Positions 33,400 through 42,950 of a DNA stretch of 49,822 bases are shown here, one piece after another. Each line of letters starts with the position of its first letter. Position 1 is the first letter of the stretch. The DNA is from Thermoplasmata archaeon. Its GTDB lineage: Archaea > Thermoplasmatota > E2 > DHVEG-1. The position numbers were made by a program, and so were the translations under genes. The DNA lies in assembly GCA_020054475.1 (NCBI GenBank), contig JAHWGJ010000011.1, positions 1 to 49,822 on the forward strand. The letters run 5' to 3'. Below the pieces are notes generated by a model. It ran no database searches and was not told the DNA's origin. It saw only the letters and a program-made list of their open reading frames with translations.

Positions 33400-34752
33400 A
33401 TGAAAAAAATAATTCTAGATGAAAATGAAATCCCCAAAAAATGGTATAACATTCAAGCCGATTTAAAAACTCCGTTAGATCCACCATTAAATCCAAAAAC
33501 AAAGGAACCAATAGGCCCAGATGATCTTAAAGCGATTTTTCCAATGGGTTTAATTAAACAAGAAGTAAGTCAGGAGAGATATATTTCAATTCCTAATGAG
33601 GTTAGAGAGATTTATCGAATATGGAGGCCTTCTCCATTATACAGAGCGGATCGATTGGAAAAAGCCCTTAAAACACCTGCTAAAATTTATTTTAAATGGG
33701 AGGGAGTAAGTCCCCCGGGTAGTCATAAACCAAATTCATCCGTGCCTCAAGCTTATTATAACATGAAAGAAGGAGTTGAAAATATTGCTACTGAAACTGG
33801 TGCAGGTCAATGGGGGTCTGCACTTGCATTTAGTACCAGCATTTTTGATATTGGATGTAGAATATATATGGTTAAATGTAGTTATGATCAAAAGCCTTAT
33901 AGGAGAATATTGATGGAGAATTGGGGGGCAAACGTTTATTCCAGCCCAACAAATATTACAAATGTAGGGAAAGAAATTATTAAAAGAGACCCTGAAACTT
34001 CAGGTAGTCTAGGAATTGCAATAAGTGAAGCTGTTGAAGATGCAGCTACACATGATGATACAAATTATGCATTAGGTTCAGTTTTAAATCATGTAGTGCT
34101 ACATCAGACAATTATTGGGCAGGAAGTTAAGAAACAATTTGAATCTATAGATGAATATCCCGATATTATTTTGGGATGTGTTGGTGGAGGTAGTAATTTT
34201 GCTGGTACGGCATTTCCTTTTGTTCGAGATAAAATTGTTAATGAAAAACCAGATTTGAAAATTATATCAGTAGAACCATTTGCGTGCCCGACGCTTACAG
34301 AAGGATCATATAGGTATGATTTCGGGGATAGTGTTGGACTTACTCCCCTTCTTAAAATGTTTACATTAGGTCATAGTTTTGTTCCCGATGCAATACACGC
34401 GGGCGGCTTAAGATATCATGGAGATTCACCACTGTTAAGTAAATTAACTAAAGAAGGTTATATGGAAGCAGTTGCATATTATCAAAAAGAAGTTTTTGAA
34501 GCTGCAGAGCTATTCTCAAGAACTGAGGGTTTTGTAGTTGCTCCGGAAGCAGCACATGCTGTAAAGGCAGCAATTGATCAAGCTTTAATATGTAAAAAAA
34601 ATAATGAGGAAAAAATTATATTATTTGCAAATAGTGGACATGGTCATTTTGATCTTTCAGCTTATGATATGTATCATAATAATAAGATTAAGGATTTTAA
34701 ACATCCTGAAAAAATGATAAAAAAGGCTATTGAAGAAATTCCTGAAATATAA
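33400..34752 (+). CDS. trpB: Tryptophan synthase beta subunit-like enzyme, TrpB2 type
   Basis: 450 residues with PLP-binding Lys110 in [22 protein letters not shown], the glycine-rich phosphate loop [10 protein letters not shown] and [12 protein letters not shown]. The long N-terminus with [19 protein letters not shown] is the TrpB2 mark; such enzymes do not need TrpA and can use free indole or phosphoserine. It stands alone with no other trp gene nearby. A TATA-like AATATATTATAG lies about 50 bp before the ATG and GAGGATTGAG precedes the start. Confidence 0.94.
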   Translation: MKKIILDENEIPKKWYNIQADLKTPLDPPLNPKTKEPIGPDDLKAIFPMGLIKQEVSQERYISIPNEVREIYRIWRPSPLYRADRLEKALKTPAKIYFKWEGVSPPGSHKPNSSVPQAYYNMKEGVENIATETGAGQWGSALAFSTSIFDIGCRIYMVKCSYDQKPYRRILMENWGANVYSSPTNITNVGKEIIKRDPETSGSLGIAISEAVEDAATHDDTNYALGSVLNHVVLHQTIIGQEVKKQFESIDEYPDIILGCVGGGSNFAGTAFPFVRDKIVNEKPDLKIISVEPFACPTLTEGSYRYDFGDSVGLTPLLKMFTLGHSFVPDAIHAGGLRYHGDSPLLSKLTKEGYMEAVAYYQKEVFEAAELFSRTEGFVVAPEAAHAVKAAIDQALICKKNNEEKIILFANSGHGHFDLSAYDMYHNNKIKDFKHPEKMIKKAIEEIPEI

Positions 34753-34795
34753 TTTTTCAAGATTGTTCATTAATAATGGTTTTATTTTCTTTATG

Positions 34796-34816
34796 TAATA
34801 TTTATTGTAAATATTA
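34796..34816. promoter_or_regulatory. Perfect inverted repeat between trpB2 and uvrA
   Basis: TAATATTTA at 34796-34804 and TAAATATTA at 34808-34816 form a 9-bp inverted repeat with a 3-base loop. It lies 44 bp after the trpB2 stop and about 100 bp before uvrA. It may end trpB2 transcription or act as an operator for the uvr genes. Confidence 0.35.
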
Positions 34817-34919
34817 ATAAAATAGTATTTTAATTAGGAATAAAAAAATAAATTGAAAATGTAAACGTGGATTAATTAAACCTTGTTAGTTAAATCTATT
34901 TTCTTCAAGGGGGAATAAT

Positions 34920-37742
34920 TTGAAAAATATTTGTATTAAAGGTGCAAGAGAACATAATTTAAAGAATATCAATATTGAAATTCCAAGAGATAAACTAATT
35001 GTTATAACGGGTTTATCAGGATCGGGTAAATCAACATTAGCTTTTGATACAATATATGCAGAGGGTCAGAGAAAATATGTTGAATCTCTCTCAGCTTATG
35101 CAAGACAATTTTTAGGTCTTATGAGTAAACCTGATGTTGATAGCATTGAAGGGTTATCTCCAGCAATATCTATTGAACAAAAAACATCTAGTAAGAATCC
35201 AAGAAGTACAGTCGGAACAATAACTGAGATATATGATTATTTGAGATTACTTTTTGCTAGAATTGGAACTCCGTATTGCCCTAGACATAATATTAAAATT
35301 GAATCACAGTCTGCTGAAAAAATTGCAAATAGGATAAGATCAGATTTTAAAGAAATGATTACAATTCTTTCTCCAATAATTAGACAAAAAAAAGGTACTT
35401 ATGAAAAACTATTTAGAGAACTTAATAGAGAGGGGTATACTAGAGTTCGAGTTGATAACGCAATCTATCGTACTGATGAAGAAATTAAATTAGATAGATA
35501 TAAAAAGCATGATATTGAAATTGTTATAGACAGAACTTTCATAGATGATAAATCTAGGCTTGTTGAAGCTTGTGAAAATGCTTTAAAAAAATCTGATGGT
35601 CTAATATTTGTTATTGATGATACTATTGAAACTGTTTATTCTTCTCGAATGGCTTGTCCAAAATGTGGTATTGTTTTTGAGGAGCTTCAACCTAGAATGT
35701 TTTCATTTAATAGTCCTTTTGGAGCTTGTGAAGAATGTCATGGGTTGGGAATTAAAATGGAATTTGATCCTGATCTTATAATTCCCGATGAAAGCAAATC
35801 TATTTCAGATGGTGCAATTAAATTATATAAAAGTGCTAGGGATGGATGGAGAATTAAATATCTTGGTGCGTTAGCTAGACATTTTGGATTTGATATTTTT
35901 ACTCCTATCAATGAGTTAGATGAAGTTCAATATAATGCTTTAATGTATGGATCCGCTGAACAAATAAAATATAATTTAGTAATGAGAAATGGCGATTCGC
36001 ATTGGTTTGGTAAAGGTAAATGGGAGGGCTTAATTCCTCAATCTGAAAGATTGTTCAAACAGACTGAATCAGATTATAGAAGAAAGGAAATGGAAAAATT
36101 TATGAGAATTTCACCTTGTCCAAAGTGCGAAGGTAAAAGATTGAAAGAAAAAATTTTGAACGTTAAAATTAATGAAAAATCTATAGCAGAAATTACTGAT
36201 ATGTCTATTAAACAATGTGTTATTTTTTTTAAAACATTAATTCTTAGTAGTAAACAAGAAAAAATTGCATGGCTTATATTAAAGGAAATTAAAGCTAGAT
36301 TGGATTTTCTTAATAATGTAGGTTTAAATTATTTAACATTATCAAGAAGTTCTGGAACTCTATCTGGTGGAGAATCTCAGAGAATTAGACTTGCAACTCA
36401 AATTGGATCGAATCTTATGGGTGTTTTATATATTTTGGATGAACCTTCAATAGGGCTTCATCAATGTGATAATAAAAAATTGATTAAAACATTATTTAAT
36501 TTGAGAGATATTGGTAATACATTAATTATTGTTGAACATGATGAAGAAACGATAAGGAATGCTGATTATGTAATAGATATGGGGCCTGGGGCAGGAATTC
36601 ATGGGGGAAAGATTGTAGCATGTGGATTGCCCGAAGAAATTGAAAATGATGATTCTTCATTGACTGGAAAATATTTATCTAAAAAATTACAGATAAAAAT
36701 TCCAGATAAAAGAAGATTTTCAAATTCTTTTATTCATATAAATGGATGCAGAGAACATAATCTAAAGAATATTAATGTAAAAATTCCAATTAGAGTTTTA
36801 ACTCTAATTACTGGAGTTTCGGGTAGCGGAAAATCTACTCTTATTTATGATATTTTATATAGGGGTTTATTAAAGATACTTCATAATTCAAGAGTTAATG
36901 TAGGAAATCATGATTCTATTGAATTTGATGAGATGATTGATAAAGTAGTCATTATTGATCAAAGTCCGATTGGAAGAACACCAAGGAGCAATCCTGCTAC
37001 ATATACTAAGGTTTTCGATTCAATTAGAAATATTTTTGCTAAAACTTCAGAAGCTAAAAAACGCGGTTATAAACCTGGGCGTTTTTCTTTTAATGTTAAA
37101 GGAGGAAGATGTGAAGTATGTAATGGAGATGGATTGATAAAAATTGAAATGAATTTTCTTCCAGATGTATATATTCAATGTGAAGAATGCAAAGGTAAAA
37201 GATACAATAATGAAACTCTAGAAGTTAAATATAAAGGAAAATCTATTGCTGATGTTCTTAATATGACCGTTGAAGAAGCTCTTAATCTTTTTAAGAATAT
37301 ACCTTTTATAAATAAAAAACTTAGAGGCTTATCCGATGTTGGTTTAGATTATATAAAGCTTGGTCAGAGTTCAACTACTTTATCAGGTGGTGAAGCTCAA
37401 AGAATCAAAATTACTAGAGAACTTTCCAAGAAAAGTACTGGAAAAACTTTGTATTTGTTAGATGAACCAACCACAGGATTGCATTTTCATGATGTAAAAA
37501 AATTAATCGATGTACTTAATAATTTAGTTGAAAAGAGAAATACTGTTGTTGTTATTGAACATAATATGGATATGATAAAATCAGCTGATTATATTATTGA
37601 TTTAGGCCCAGAAGGGGGAGATTCGGGTGGTGAAATTATTGCATATGGTTCACCTGAAGAAGTTGCAAATAATATTAATAGTAGAACCGGGGAAATTTTA
37701 GTAAAAAAATTATTAATTAAACGGGAAAAATGCTTAATATAG
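34920..37742 (+). CDS. uvrA: Excinuclease ABC subunit A
   Basis: 940 residues, full length. Two ABC ATPase halves have Walker A TGLSGSGKSTLAFDTIYAEG and TGVSGSGKSTLIYD and two LSGGE signatures. The zinc modules are CPKCGIVF...CEEC and CEVCNGDG...CEECKG. It detects bulky DNA lesions with UvrB. The start is TTG with AGGGGG eight bases upstream. Its end overlaps uvrC by 13 bases. Uvr genes in archaea are of bacterial origin and are found in mesophiles. Confidence 0.98.
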   Translation: MKNICIKGAREHNLKNINIEIPRDKLIVITGLSGSGKSTLAFDTIYAEGQRKYVESLSAYARQFLGLMSKPDVDSIEGLSPAISIEQKTSSKNPRSTVGTITEIYDYLRLLFARIGTPYCPRHNIKIESQSAEKIANRIRSDFKEMITILSPIIRQKKGTYEKLFRELNREGYTRVRVDNAIYRTDEEIKLDRYKKHDIEIVIDRTFIDDKSRLVEACENALKKSDGLIFVIDDTIETVYSSRMACPKCGIVFEELQPRMFSFNSPFGACEECHGLGIKMEFDPDLIIPDESKSISDGAIKLYKSARDGWRIKYLGALARHFGFDIFTPINELDEVQYNALMYGSAEQIKYNLVMRNGDSHWFGKGKWEGLIPQSERLFKQTESDYRRKEMEKFMRISPCPKCEGKRLKEKILNVKINEKSIAEITDMSIKQCVIFFKTLILSSKQEKIAWLILKEIKARLDFLNNVGLNYLTLSRSSGTLSGGESQRIRLATQIGSNLMGVLYILDEPSIGLHQCDNKKLIKTLFNLRDIGNTLIIVEHDEETIRNADYVIDMGPGAGIHGGKIVACGLPEEIENDDSSLTGKYLSKKLQIKIPDKRRFSNSFIHINGCREHNLKNINVKIPIRVLTLITGVSGSGKSTLIYDILYRGLLKILHNSRVNVGNHDSIEFDEMIDKVVIIDQSPIGRTPRSNPATYTKVFDSIRNIFAKTSEAKKRGYKPGRFSFNVKGGRCEVCNGDGLIKIEMNFLPDVYIQCEECKGKRYNNETLEVKYKGKSIADVLNMTVEEALNLFKNIPFINKKLRGLSDVGLDYIKLGQSSTTLSGGEAQRIKITRELSKKSTGKTLYLLDEPTTGLHFHDVKKLIDVLNNLVEKRNTVVVIEHNMDMIKSADYIIDLGPEGGDSGGEIIAYGSPEEVANNINSRTGEILVKKLLIKREKCLI

Positions 37743-39280
37743 ATTTAATACCAAAAGATTCTGGTTGTTATTTATTCAAAGATAAAACAGGTAAAGTAAT
37801 TTATGTTGGTAAAGCAAAGAATCTAAGAAAAAGAGTTGGAAATTACAATAGAATTAATAATTTAGATTCAAAGACAAAATATCTTATTAATAATGTAGAT
37901 TCAATTGATTATGTTGTTACTGATAATGAAAATGAGGCATTTATTCTTGAAAACACATTAATTAAAAAATTTCAACCTAAATATAATATAGATTTGAAAG
38001 ATGCTAAAAATTATGCTTATATAAAATTAACAGATGAAATTTGCCCAAGAATCTTAATAGCTCGGGATAATAAAGGTAAAGGTAAGTTCTATGGGCCTTT
38101 TGTATCAGCAAAAGAAAGAGATTATATTTTATATCTCTTAAGGAGAACTTTTAAATTAAGAACATGTAATAGAATTCCAAAAAAAGTATGTTTAAGATAT
38201 CATATAAACCTCTGTAATGGTCCTTGTGTTAATAATATAACTGTAGAGGAATATAATGAATCGATTAATAAAATTAAAATGGTTTTATCAGGAAAATCAA
38301 AAGATTTAATTAAACTTTTAAATAAAAAAATGAAGATAGATATTAGAATTCTAAAATATGAACAGGCTTTGAAAATTAGAAACGAGATTTCTGCTCTTGA
38401 AAGTTTAAATGAACGTCAAAATATGAAAAGACAGAAGAAACATAATGAGGATATTATTAATTTTAAAATAAAAGATGACAAGGTATATTTGCTTCTTTTT
38501 CATGTTTATAAAGGTACTCTTACTGATAAAAATGAGTTTATATTTAATTATAACGATGATTTTTTAGATGAATTTATTATACAATATTATTCAGAAAATA
38601 ATATTCCTAAAGAAATAATCATATCACAAAAAATGAGTGATGCAATAGTATCCTTTTTACAGACAAAAAAAGGAGAGAATATACTTATTAACACACCTTT
38701 AAAAGGTGAGAAAAAACAGTTATTAAATTTAGTTGAGAAAAACATTGATAAAACATTTTTCCAAGGCTTAAACAAAACCAATTCCTTAAAATTAAAACTG
38801 AATTTATTAAAAACACCCAAAATAATTGAATGTTTTGATATTTCACATTTATCTGGAACATCTATTGTAGGATCAATGGTTCAATTTTTTGAAGGAAAAC
38901 CATTTAAAAGTAATTACAGAAGATATAAAATACGATCAGTCAAAAAAATTGATGATTTTGAAGCTATAGCTGAAATTGTAAGACGAAGATATAAAAGGAT
39001 ATTTATTGAGAAAGAAATATTTCCAGATTTAATTATTATTGATGGTGGAAAAGGGCAACTTAATTATGCATTGAGGGAACTGAAAAAACTAAATTTGGAG
39101 ATACCAATAATTTCTATTGCAAAAAAATTTGAAGAAATTTATACTCCAAAGCATATAAAACCAATAAAACTTGATAAAAAAGAAATTGCATTGAAGTATA
39201 TTCAAGAAATTAGGGATGAGGCTCATCGTTTTGCAATTAATTATAACAAATTATTAAGAAGAAAGGAGTTAATTCCATGA
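37730..39280 (+). CDS. uvrC: Excinuclease ABC subunit C, lacking the C-terminal HhH domain
   Basis: 516 residues. The N-terminal GIY-YIG nuclease (GCYLFKDKTGKVIYVGKAKN) is intact, as is the UVR motif (ILKYEQALKIRNEISALE) around residue 210. The RNase H-like nuclease has its triad residues in ECFDISHLSG, IIDGGKGQ and RDEAHRFA. The protein then ends at KLLRRKELIP. Ordinary UvrC continues about 70 residues into a helix-hairpin-helix domain. The stop overlaps the uvrB start (ATGA), so nothing has been lost by frameshift nearby. Confidence 0.95.
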   Translation: MLNIDLIPKDSGCYLFKDKTGKVIYVGKAKNLRKRVGNYNRINNLDSKTKYLINNVDSIDYVVTDNENEAFILENTLIKKFQPKYNIDLKDAKNYAYIKLTDEICPRILIARDNKGKGKFYGPFVSAKERDYILYLLRRTFKLRTCNRIPKKVCLRYHINLCNGPCVNNITVEEYNESINKIKMVLSGKSKDLIKLLNKKMKIDIRILKYEQALKIRNEISALESLNERQNMKRQKKHNEDIINFKIKDDKVYLLLFHVYKGTLTDKNEFIFNYNDDFLDEFIIQYYSENNIPKEIIISQKMSDAIVSFLQTKKGENILINTPLKGEKKQLLNLVEKNIDKTFFQGLNKTNSLKLKLNLLKTPKIIECFDISHLSGTSIVGSMVQFFEGKPFKSNYRRYKIRSVKKIDDFEAIAEIVRRRYKRIFIEKEIFPDLIIIDGGKGQLNYALRELKKLNLEIPIISIAKKFEEIYTPKHIKPIKLDKKEIALKYIQEIRDEAHRFAINYNKLLRRKELIP

Positions 39281-41205
39281 GCCAATTTAAATTAATTACA
39301 GAGTTAAAACCCAAAGGATCACAGCCTATGGCTATTGAAAAATTGTTACTTGGCATTGATAATAATTTTAGATATCAAACATTACTTGGAGTAACAGGTA
39401 GTGGTAAAACTTTTACCATAGCTAAATTAATAGAAAAAACACAGAAACCTACTTTGGTATTATCACATAACAAAACACTTGCAGCTCAACTTTACAGTGA
39501 ATTTAAAGAATTTTTTCCAGAAAATCGAGTTGAATATTTTGTATCATATTATGATTACTATCAACCGGAATCATATATTCCCCAAAAAGATCAATATATA
39601 GAAAAAGATGCAGATATAAATCCAAAAATTGAACAGATGAGACTTGCTGCAACTACGTCATTATTATCAAGAAAAGATGTCATTGTTGTTGCATCTGTAT
39701 CTTGTATTTATAGCGTTGGTGACCCAAAAGATTTTTCAGCTTTTAGATTTGAACTTCGAAAAAATCAACAAATATCTAGAAATGAAATTATTGAAAATCT
39801 TATTAAAATGCAATATGAAAGAAATGATTTTAATATTAAATCAGGAAGTTTTCGTGTAAAAGGAGATGCAATTGATATTATTCCTGGATATTATAATAAT
39901 ATTTATCGTATAGAGTTATTTGGGAATAAAATTGAAGGAATTAAAGAAATTGATAAAATAACTAATGAAACAACTGAAATTTTAGATTACATATTTTTAT
40001 TCCCATCAAAACATTTTGTGGTATCTGATATTAAAAAAGAAAAAGCAATAAAATCAATTAAAAAAGAATTAGATGAAATATTACCAAATCTTGGAATAAT
40101 CGAATCTCATCGTCTAAAACAAAGAACATTATATGATATTGAAATGATTGAAGAAACAGGTTTTTGTAAGGGGATAGAAAATTATTCAAGACATTTTGAT
40201 GAAAGAAAACCAGGGGAAAAACCATATTGTTTACTTGATTATTTTCCGAATGATTTCTTATTAATAATTGATGAAAGTCATCGTACAATACCTCAAATTC
40301 ATGGTATGCACAATGGAGATTTTTCTCGAAAAAAATCTCTCATTGATTATGGATTCAGGCTTCCAAGTGCATATGATAATCGCCCATTAAATTTCAATGA
40401 GTTTGAAAAATATATGAAAAAGACTGTTTTTGTATCTGCAACACCAGGAGAATATGAGATTAAGATTTCAAATCAAATAGTGGAGCAAATAATTAGGCCC
40501 ACAGGTTTAATCGATCCAAAAATAATAATTAGAAAAACAAATGGTCAAATATTTAATTTAATTAATGAAATTCAAAATACAATTAAACAAGGGAATCGTG
40601 TAATAGTAACCACATTAACAAAGAGACTTGCTGAAGAATTATCTGAATATTTAGCTGGAAAGGAAATTAAAACACGTTATTTACATTCAGAAATTAAAAC
40701 TCTTGAAAGAACTGAAATTATAAGACAATTTCGTCTTGGAAAATTTGATGTTATTGTTGGAATTAATTTACTTAGAGAGGGATTGGATATTCCTGAGGTT
40801 GGATTTATTGGAATACTTGATGCAGATAAGGAAGGTTTTTTGCGTGATACTAGAAGTCTAATACAAATTATTGGACGAGCTGCTAGAAATGTAGATTCAA
40901 AGGTTATACTTTATGCGGATAAATATACGGATTCAATTAGGAAAGCAATAGATGAGACAAATAGAAGAAGAAACATTCAAATTGAATTTAATAAAAAATA
41001 TGGTATTACTCCAACCACTATTATTAAACCAATAAAAGAAAAAATAATTGATATAAAGGATACTAAGCATATTCCAAAAAAAGTTATTCCAAAGATGATC
41101 ATTGATCTTGAAATTGAAATGAGAAACGCGGCAGATTCTCTTGATTTTGAAAAAGCAATTTTTTTAAGAGATAAAATTGATACACTTAAACAGAGGATTA
41201 ATTAA
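39277..41205 (+). CDS. uvrB: Excinuclease ABC subunit B
   Basis: 642 residues. Helicase motifs include GVTGSGKTFTIAKL, the beta-hairpin YYDYYQPESYIP, DESH, and GINLLREGLDIPEVGF with QIIGRAARN. The C-terminal UVR motif (EMRNAADSLDFEKAIFLRDKID), which meets UvrC, is complete. It verifies lesions and loads UvrC. It is the last gene of the uvrA-C-B operon. Confidence 0.98.
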   Translation: MSQFKLITELKPKGSQPMAIEKLLLGIDNNFRYQTLLGVTGSGKTFTIAKLIEKTQKPTLVLSHNKTLAAQLYSEFKEFFPENRVEYFVSYYDYYQPESYIPQKDQYIEKDADINPKIEQMRLAATTSLLSRKDVIVVASVSCIYSVGDPKDFSAFRFELRKNQQISRNEIIENLIKMQYERNDFNIKSGSFRVKGDAIDIIPGYYNNIYRIELFGNKIEGIKEIDKITNETTEILDYIFLFPSKHFVVSDIKKEKAIKSIKKELDEILPNLGIIESHRLKQRTLYDIEMIEETGFCKGIENYSRHFDERKPGEKPYCLLDYFPNDFLLIIDESHRTIPQIHGMHNGDFSRKKSLIDYGFRLPSAYDNRPLNFNEFEKYMKKTVFVSATPGEYEIKISNQIVEQIIRPTGLIDPKIIIRKTNGQIFNLINEIQNTIKQGNRVIVTTLTKRLAEELSEYLAGKEIKTRYLHSEIKTLERTEIIRQFRLGKFDVIVGINLLREGLDIPEVGFIGILDADKEGFLRDTRSLIQIIGRAARNVDSKVILYADKYTDSIRKAIDETNRRRNIQIEFNKKYGITPTTIIKPIKEKIIDIKDTKHIPKKVIPKMIIDLEIEMRNAADSLDFEKAIFLRDKIDTLKQRIN

Positions 41206-41221
41206 TATTAATGATTGTAAA

Positions 41222-41341
41222 TTATGCAAATCCCTTTATTGCAGCGATACATTCTTCGCAGACTTTTTTATTTTTACCTTTTATATTAATATGTTTTATA
41301 TTCTCTTTAGATACATCAGATTCACAAATTTCACATTCCAT
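41222..41341 (-). CDS. Tiny zinc-finger protein (39 aa)
   Basis: The 39 residues read MECEICESDVSKENI at the start and KKVCEECIAAIKGFA at the end, giving two CxxC pairs 22 residues apart as in a single zinc ribbon. The gene lies opposite uvrB, 16 bases after its stop. A longer frame on the plus strand covers the same bases but is hydrophobic in an antisense manner and lacks any ribosome-binding site. This small finger is the better reading. Its function is unknown. Confidence 0.7.
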   Translation of the reverse strand: MECEICESDVSKENIKHINIKGKNKKVCEECIAAIKGFA

Positions 41342-41464
41342 TTTATATTCACCTAATTATTATCCAATATGTTGTTTTTACTTAAATTATTTCATAATTT
41401 TATAGAGATTTTATAAAAAGTTTTATCTATTTAATAATATAATTAATTATATAATAATTAAAGT

Positions 41465-41510
41465 ACTATTAAATGATATTAATTTATTGCACTATTAAGT
41501 GATACTAATT
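41465..41510. repeat. Two-copy direct repeat upstream of the M28 peptidase
   Basis: ACTATTAAATGATATTAATT (41465-41484) and ACTATTAAGTGATACTAATT (41491-41510) match at 18 of 20 positions with a 26-bp period, ending 16 bp before the ATG. They lie where a promoter and operator would be, so a pair of regulator sites is possible; the AT-rich setting makes this uncertain. Confidence 0.5.
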
Positions 41511-41526
41511 AATTGGAGAAGACATT

Positions 41527-42858
41527 ATGAAAACTAAAATAATTAATTTACTAATATTATTGTTAACTAGTTTTTTAGTTATTAATTCTAGTTCAACGTC
41601 GACAATCAATCATTTAAATGATAATTCAATAGATTATAATAAATCTAATAATTTTTACCTAAATCAGGATATTTCGAAGATTTTAGAAATAATTCAAATG
41701 GTAAATGAAACCTTAATTTTAGGTTATTTGGAGGATTTAGTTGAATTTTCTCCTAGAAAGACTGGAACTTATGGTTGTGAAAGGGCAGCTATATATATTT
41801 TTGAAAAATTTGTCGAAATGGGGATTGATACAAAAGTTTATAATTGGACTTCATTTGGGAATAAATATAATCCGGGGGTCTTTTCCGGTAAAAATATTGA
41901 AGCGACTTTAAATGGAAATAATAAAAAGGATGAAATTATTATTTTCAATGCTCATTATGATAGTGTATGGATATCTCCTGGAGCGGATGATGATGGTTCA
42001 GGTGTAGCTGCAGTTCTAGCTGCTGCTTATGTTTTAAGTAAATTTGAGTTTAATCGAACAATAAAATTTTTATGTTTTTCTGGAGAAGAGGTCGGTCTTT
42101 TAGGCAGTAAAGTTTATTCAAAATCTGCATATGAAAATAACGATATTATTCTACTTGAATTTAATGCCGATATGATTGGATATGCAAAAACTGATGAGGA
42201 TGAAAAAAAATTTAGGATTTATGGAACTCAAGATGTTGACTGGTATGTAGATCAAATTGAAAATCTGAACATCCAATTTGATTTTAATTTTGATTTAACT
42301 CGTGGAATTCTTGCTGAAGATAGGATGGGGGGAAGCGATTATTATTCCTTTTCAAGATATGGATATGAGGCCATAGCGTTTTTTGAAGGACAGTGGAATC
42401 AGAATACGCATACAATAAATGATAATATTGAAAATATGAATATACCTTATCTCACAAAAACCAGCAAATTAATAATTGCAAGTATTGCATATTTATCTGA
42501 TATGTTTATAGATCATCCTTTTATCCATATAGATTCACCGGATAAGGGTTATTTATATTTTGAAGGAAAAAAAATTAATAATTTAAGAGATAAAAAAGAT
42601 GAACAATTAAGAACAATTGTATTTGATGATATTTGGATTTGGGTTGATATTCACTCTGAAGTAAATTCAATTGATAAAGTTGAATTTTATTATAATGGGA
42701 GAATTCAGTATACGGATACAGAATATCCTTATAAATGGCGAATGAATAAGATATCTTTTTTTAATCATAGAATAGAAACTATTGTATATGATTCAGAAGG
42801 AAATACTGCAAGTGATTGGATCGATATTTTATTTTTTAACCCAAGAATACGGGATTAA
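41527..42858 (+). CDS. Secreted M28 family metallopeptidase
   Basis: 443 residues starting with a signal peptide (LINLLILLLTSFLVIN-type core). Zinc-ligand motifs of the M28 aminopeptidase family are in order: AHYDSV (His143), GADDDGSG (Asp155), SGEEVGLLGS (Glu187-188), NADMIGY (Asp215) and a late NTHTINDN His. The last 120 residues form a separate beta-rich domain (about 335-443), probably Ig-like. It removes amino acids from peptides outside the cell. A good GGAGAA lies seven bases before the ATG. It opens the exported hydrolase cluster. Confidence 0.92.
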   Translation: MKTKIINLLILLLTSFLVINSSSTSTINHLNDNSIDYNKSNNFYLNQDISKILEIIQMVNETLILGYLEDLVEFSPRKTGTYGCERAAIYIFEKFVEMGIDTKVYNWTSFGNKYNPGVFSGKNIEATLNGNNKKDEIIIFNAHYDSVWISPGADDDGSGVAAVLAAAYVLSKFEFNRTIKFLCFSGEEVGLLGSKVYSKSAYENNDIILLEFNADMIGYAKTDEDEKKFRIYGTQDVDWYVDQIENLNIQFDFNFDLTRGILAEDRMGGSDYYSFSRYGYEAIAFFEGQWNQNTHTINDNIENMNIPYLTKTSKLIIASIAYLSDMFIDHPFIHIDSPDKGYLYFEGKKINNLRDKKDEQLRTIVFDDIWIWVDIHSEVNSIDKVEFYYNGRIQYTDTEYPYKWRMNKISFFNHRIETIVYDSEGNTASDWIDILFFNPRIRD

Positions 42859-42883
42859 AAATTATATTGTTTTATTATAATAT

Positions 42884-42901
42884 TTAATAAATATTTATTA
42901 A
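42884..42901. promoter_or_regulatory. 18-bp palindrome upstream of the first papain-family gene
   Basis: TTAATAAATATTTATTAA is a perfect palindrome, 50 bp before the ATG. It overlaps a 17-mer, AATATTTAATAAATATT (42879-42895), also found before the second papain gene at a similar distance. It may be a regulator's site just upstream of the TATA box. Confidence 0.45.
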
Positions 42902-42950
42902 TAAGATTTATATGTTAATAATATATTAGATTCAATTAGGAGAAAATATT

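Noticed and set aside
41211-41405. 64-codon hydrophobic ORF on the plus strand after uvrB
   Set aside because: It is the antisense of the zinc-finger gene at 41222-41341. It has no Shine-Dalgarno and no membrane protein pattern beyond AT-rich codons.
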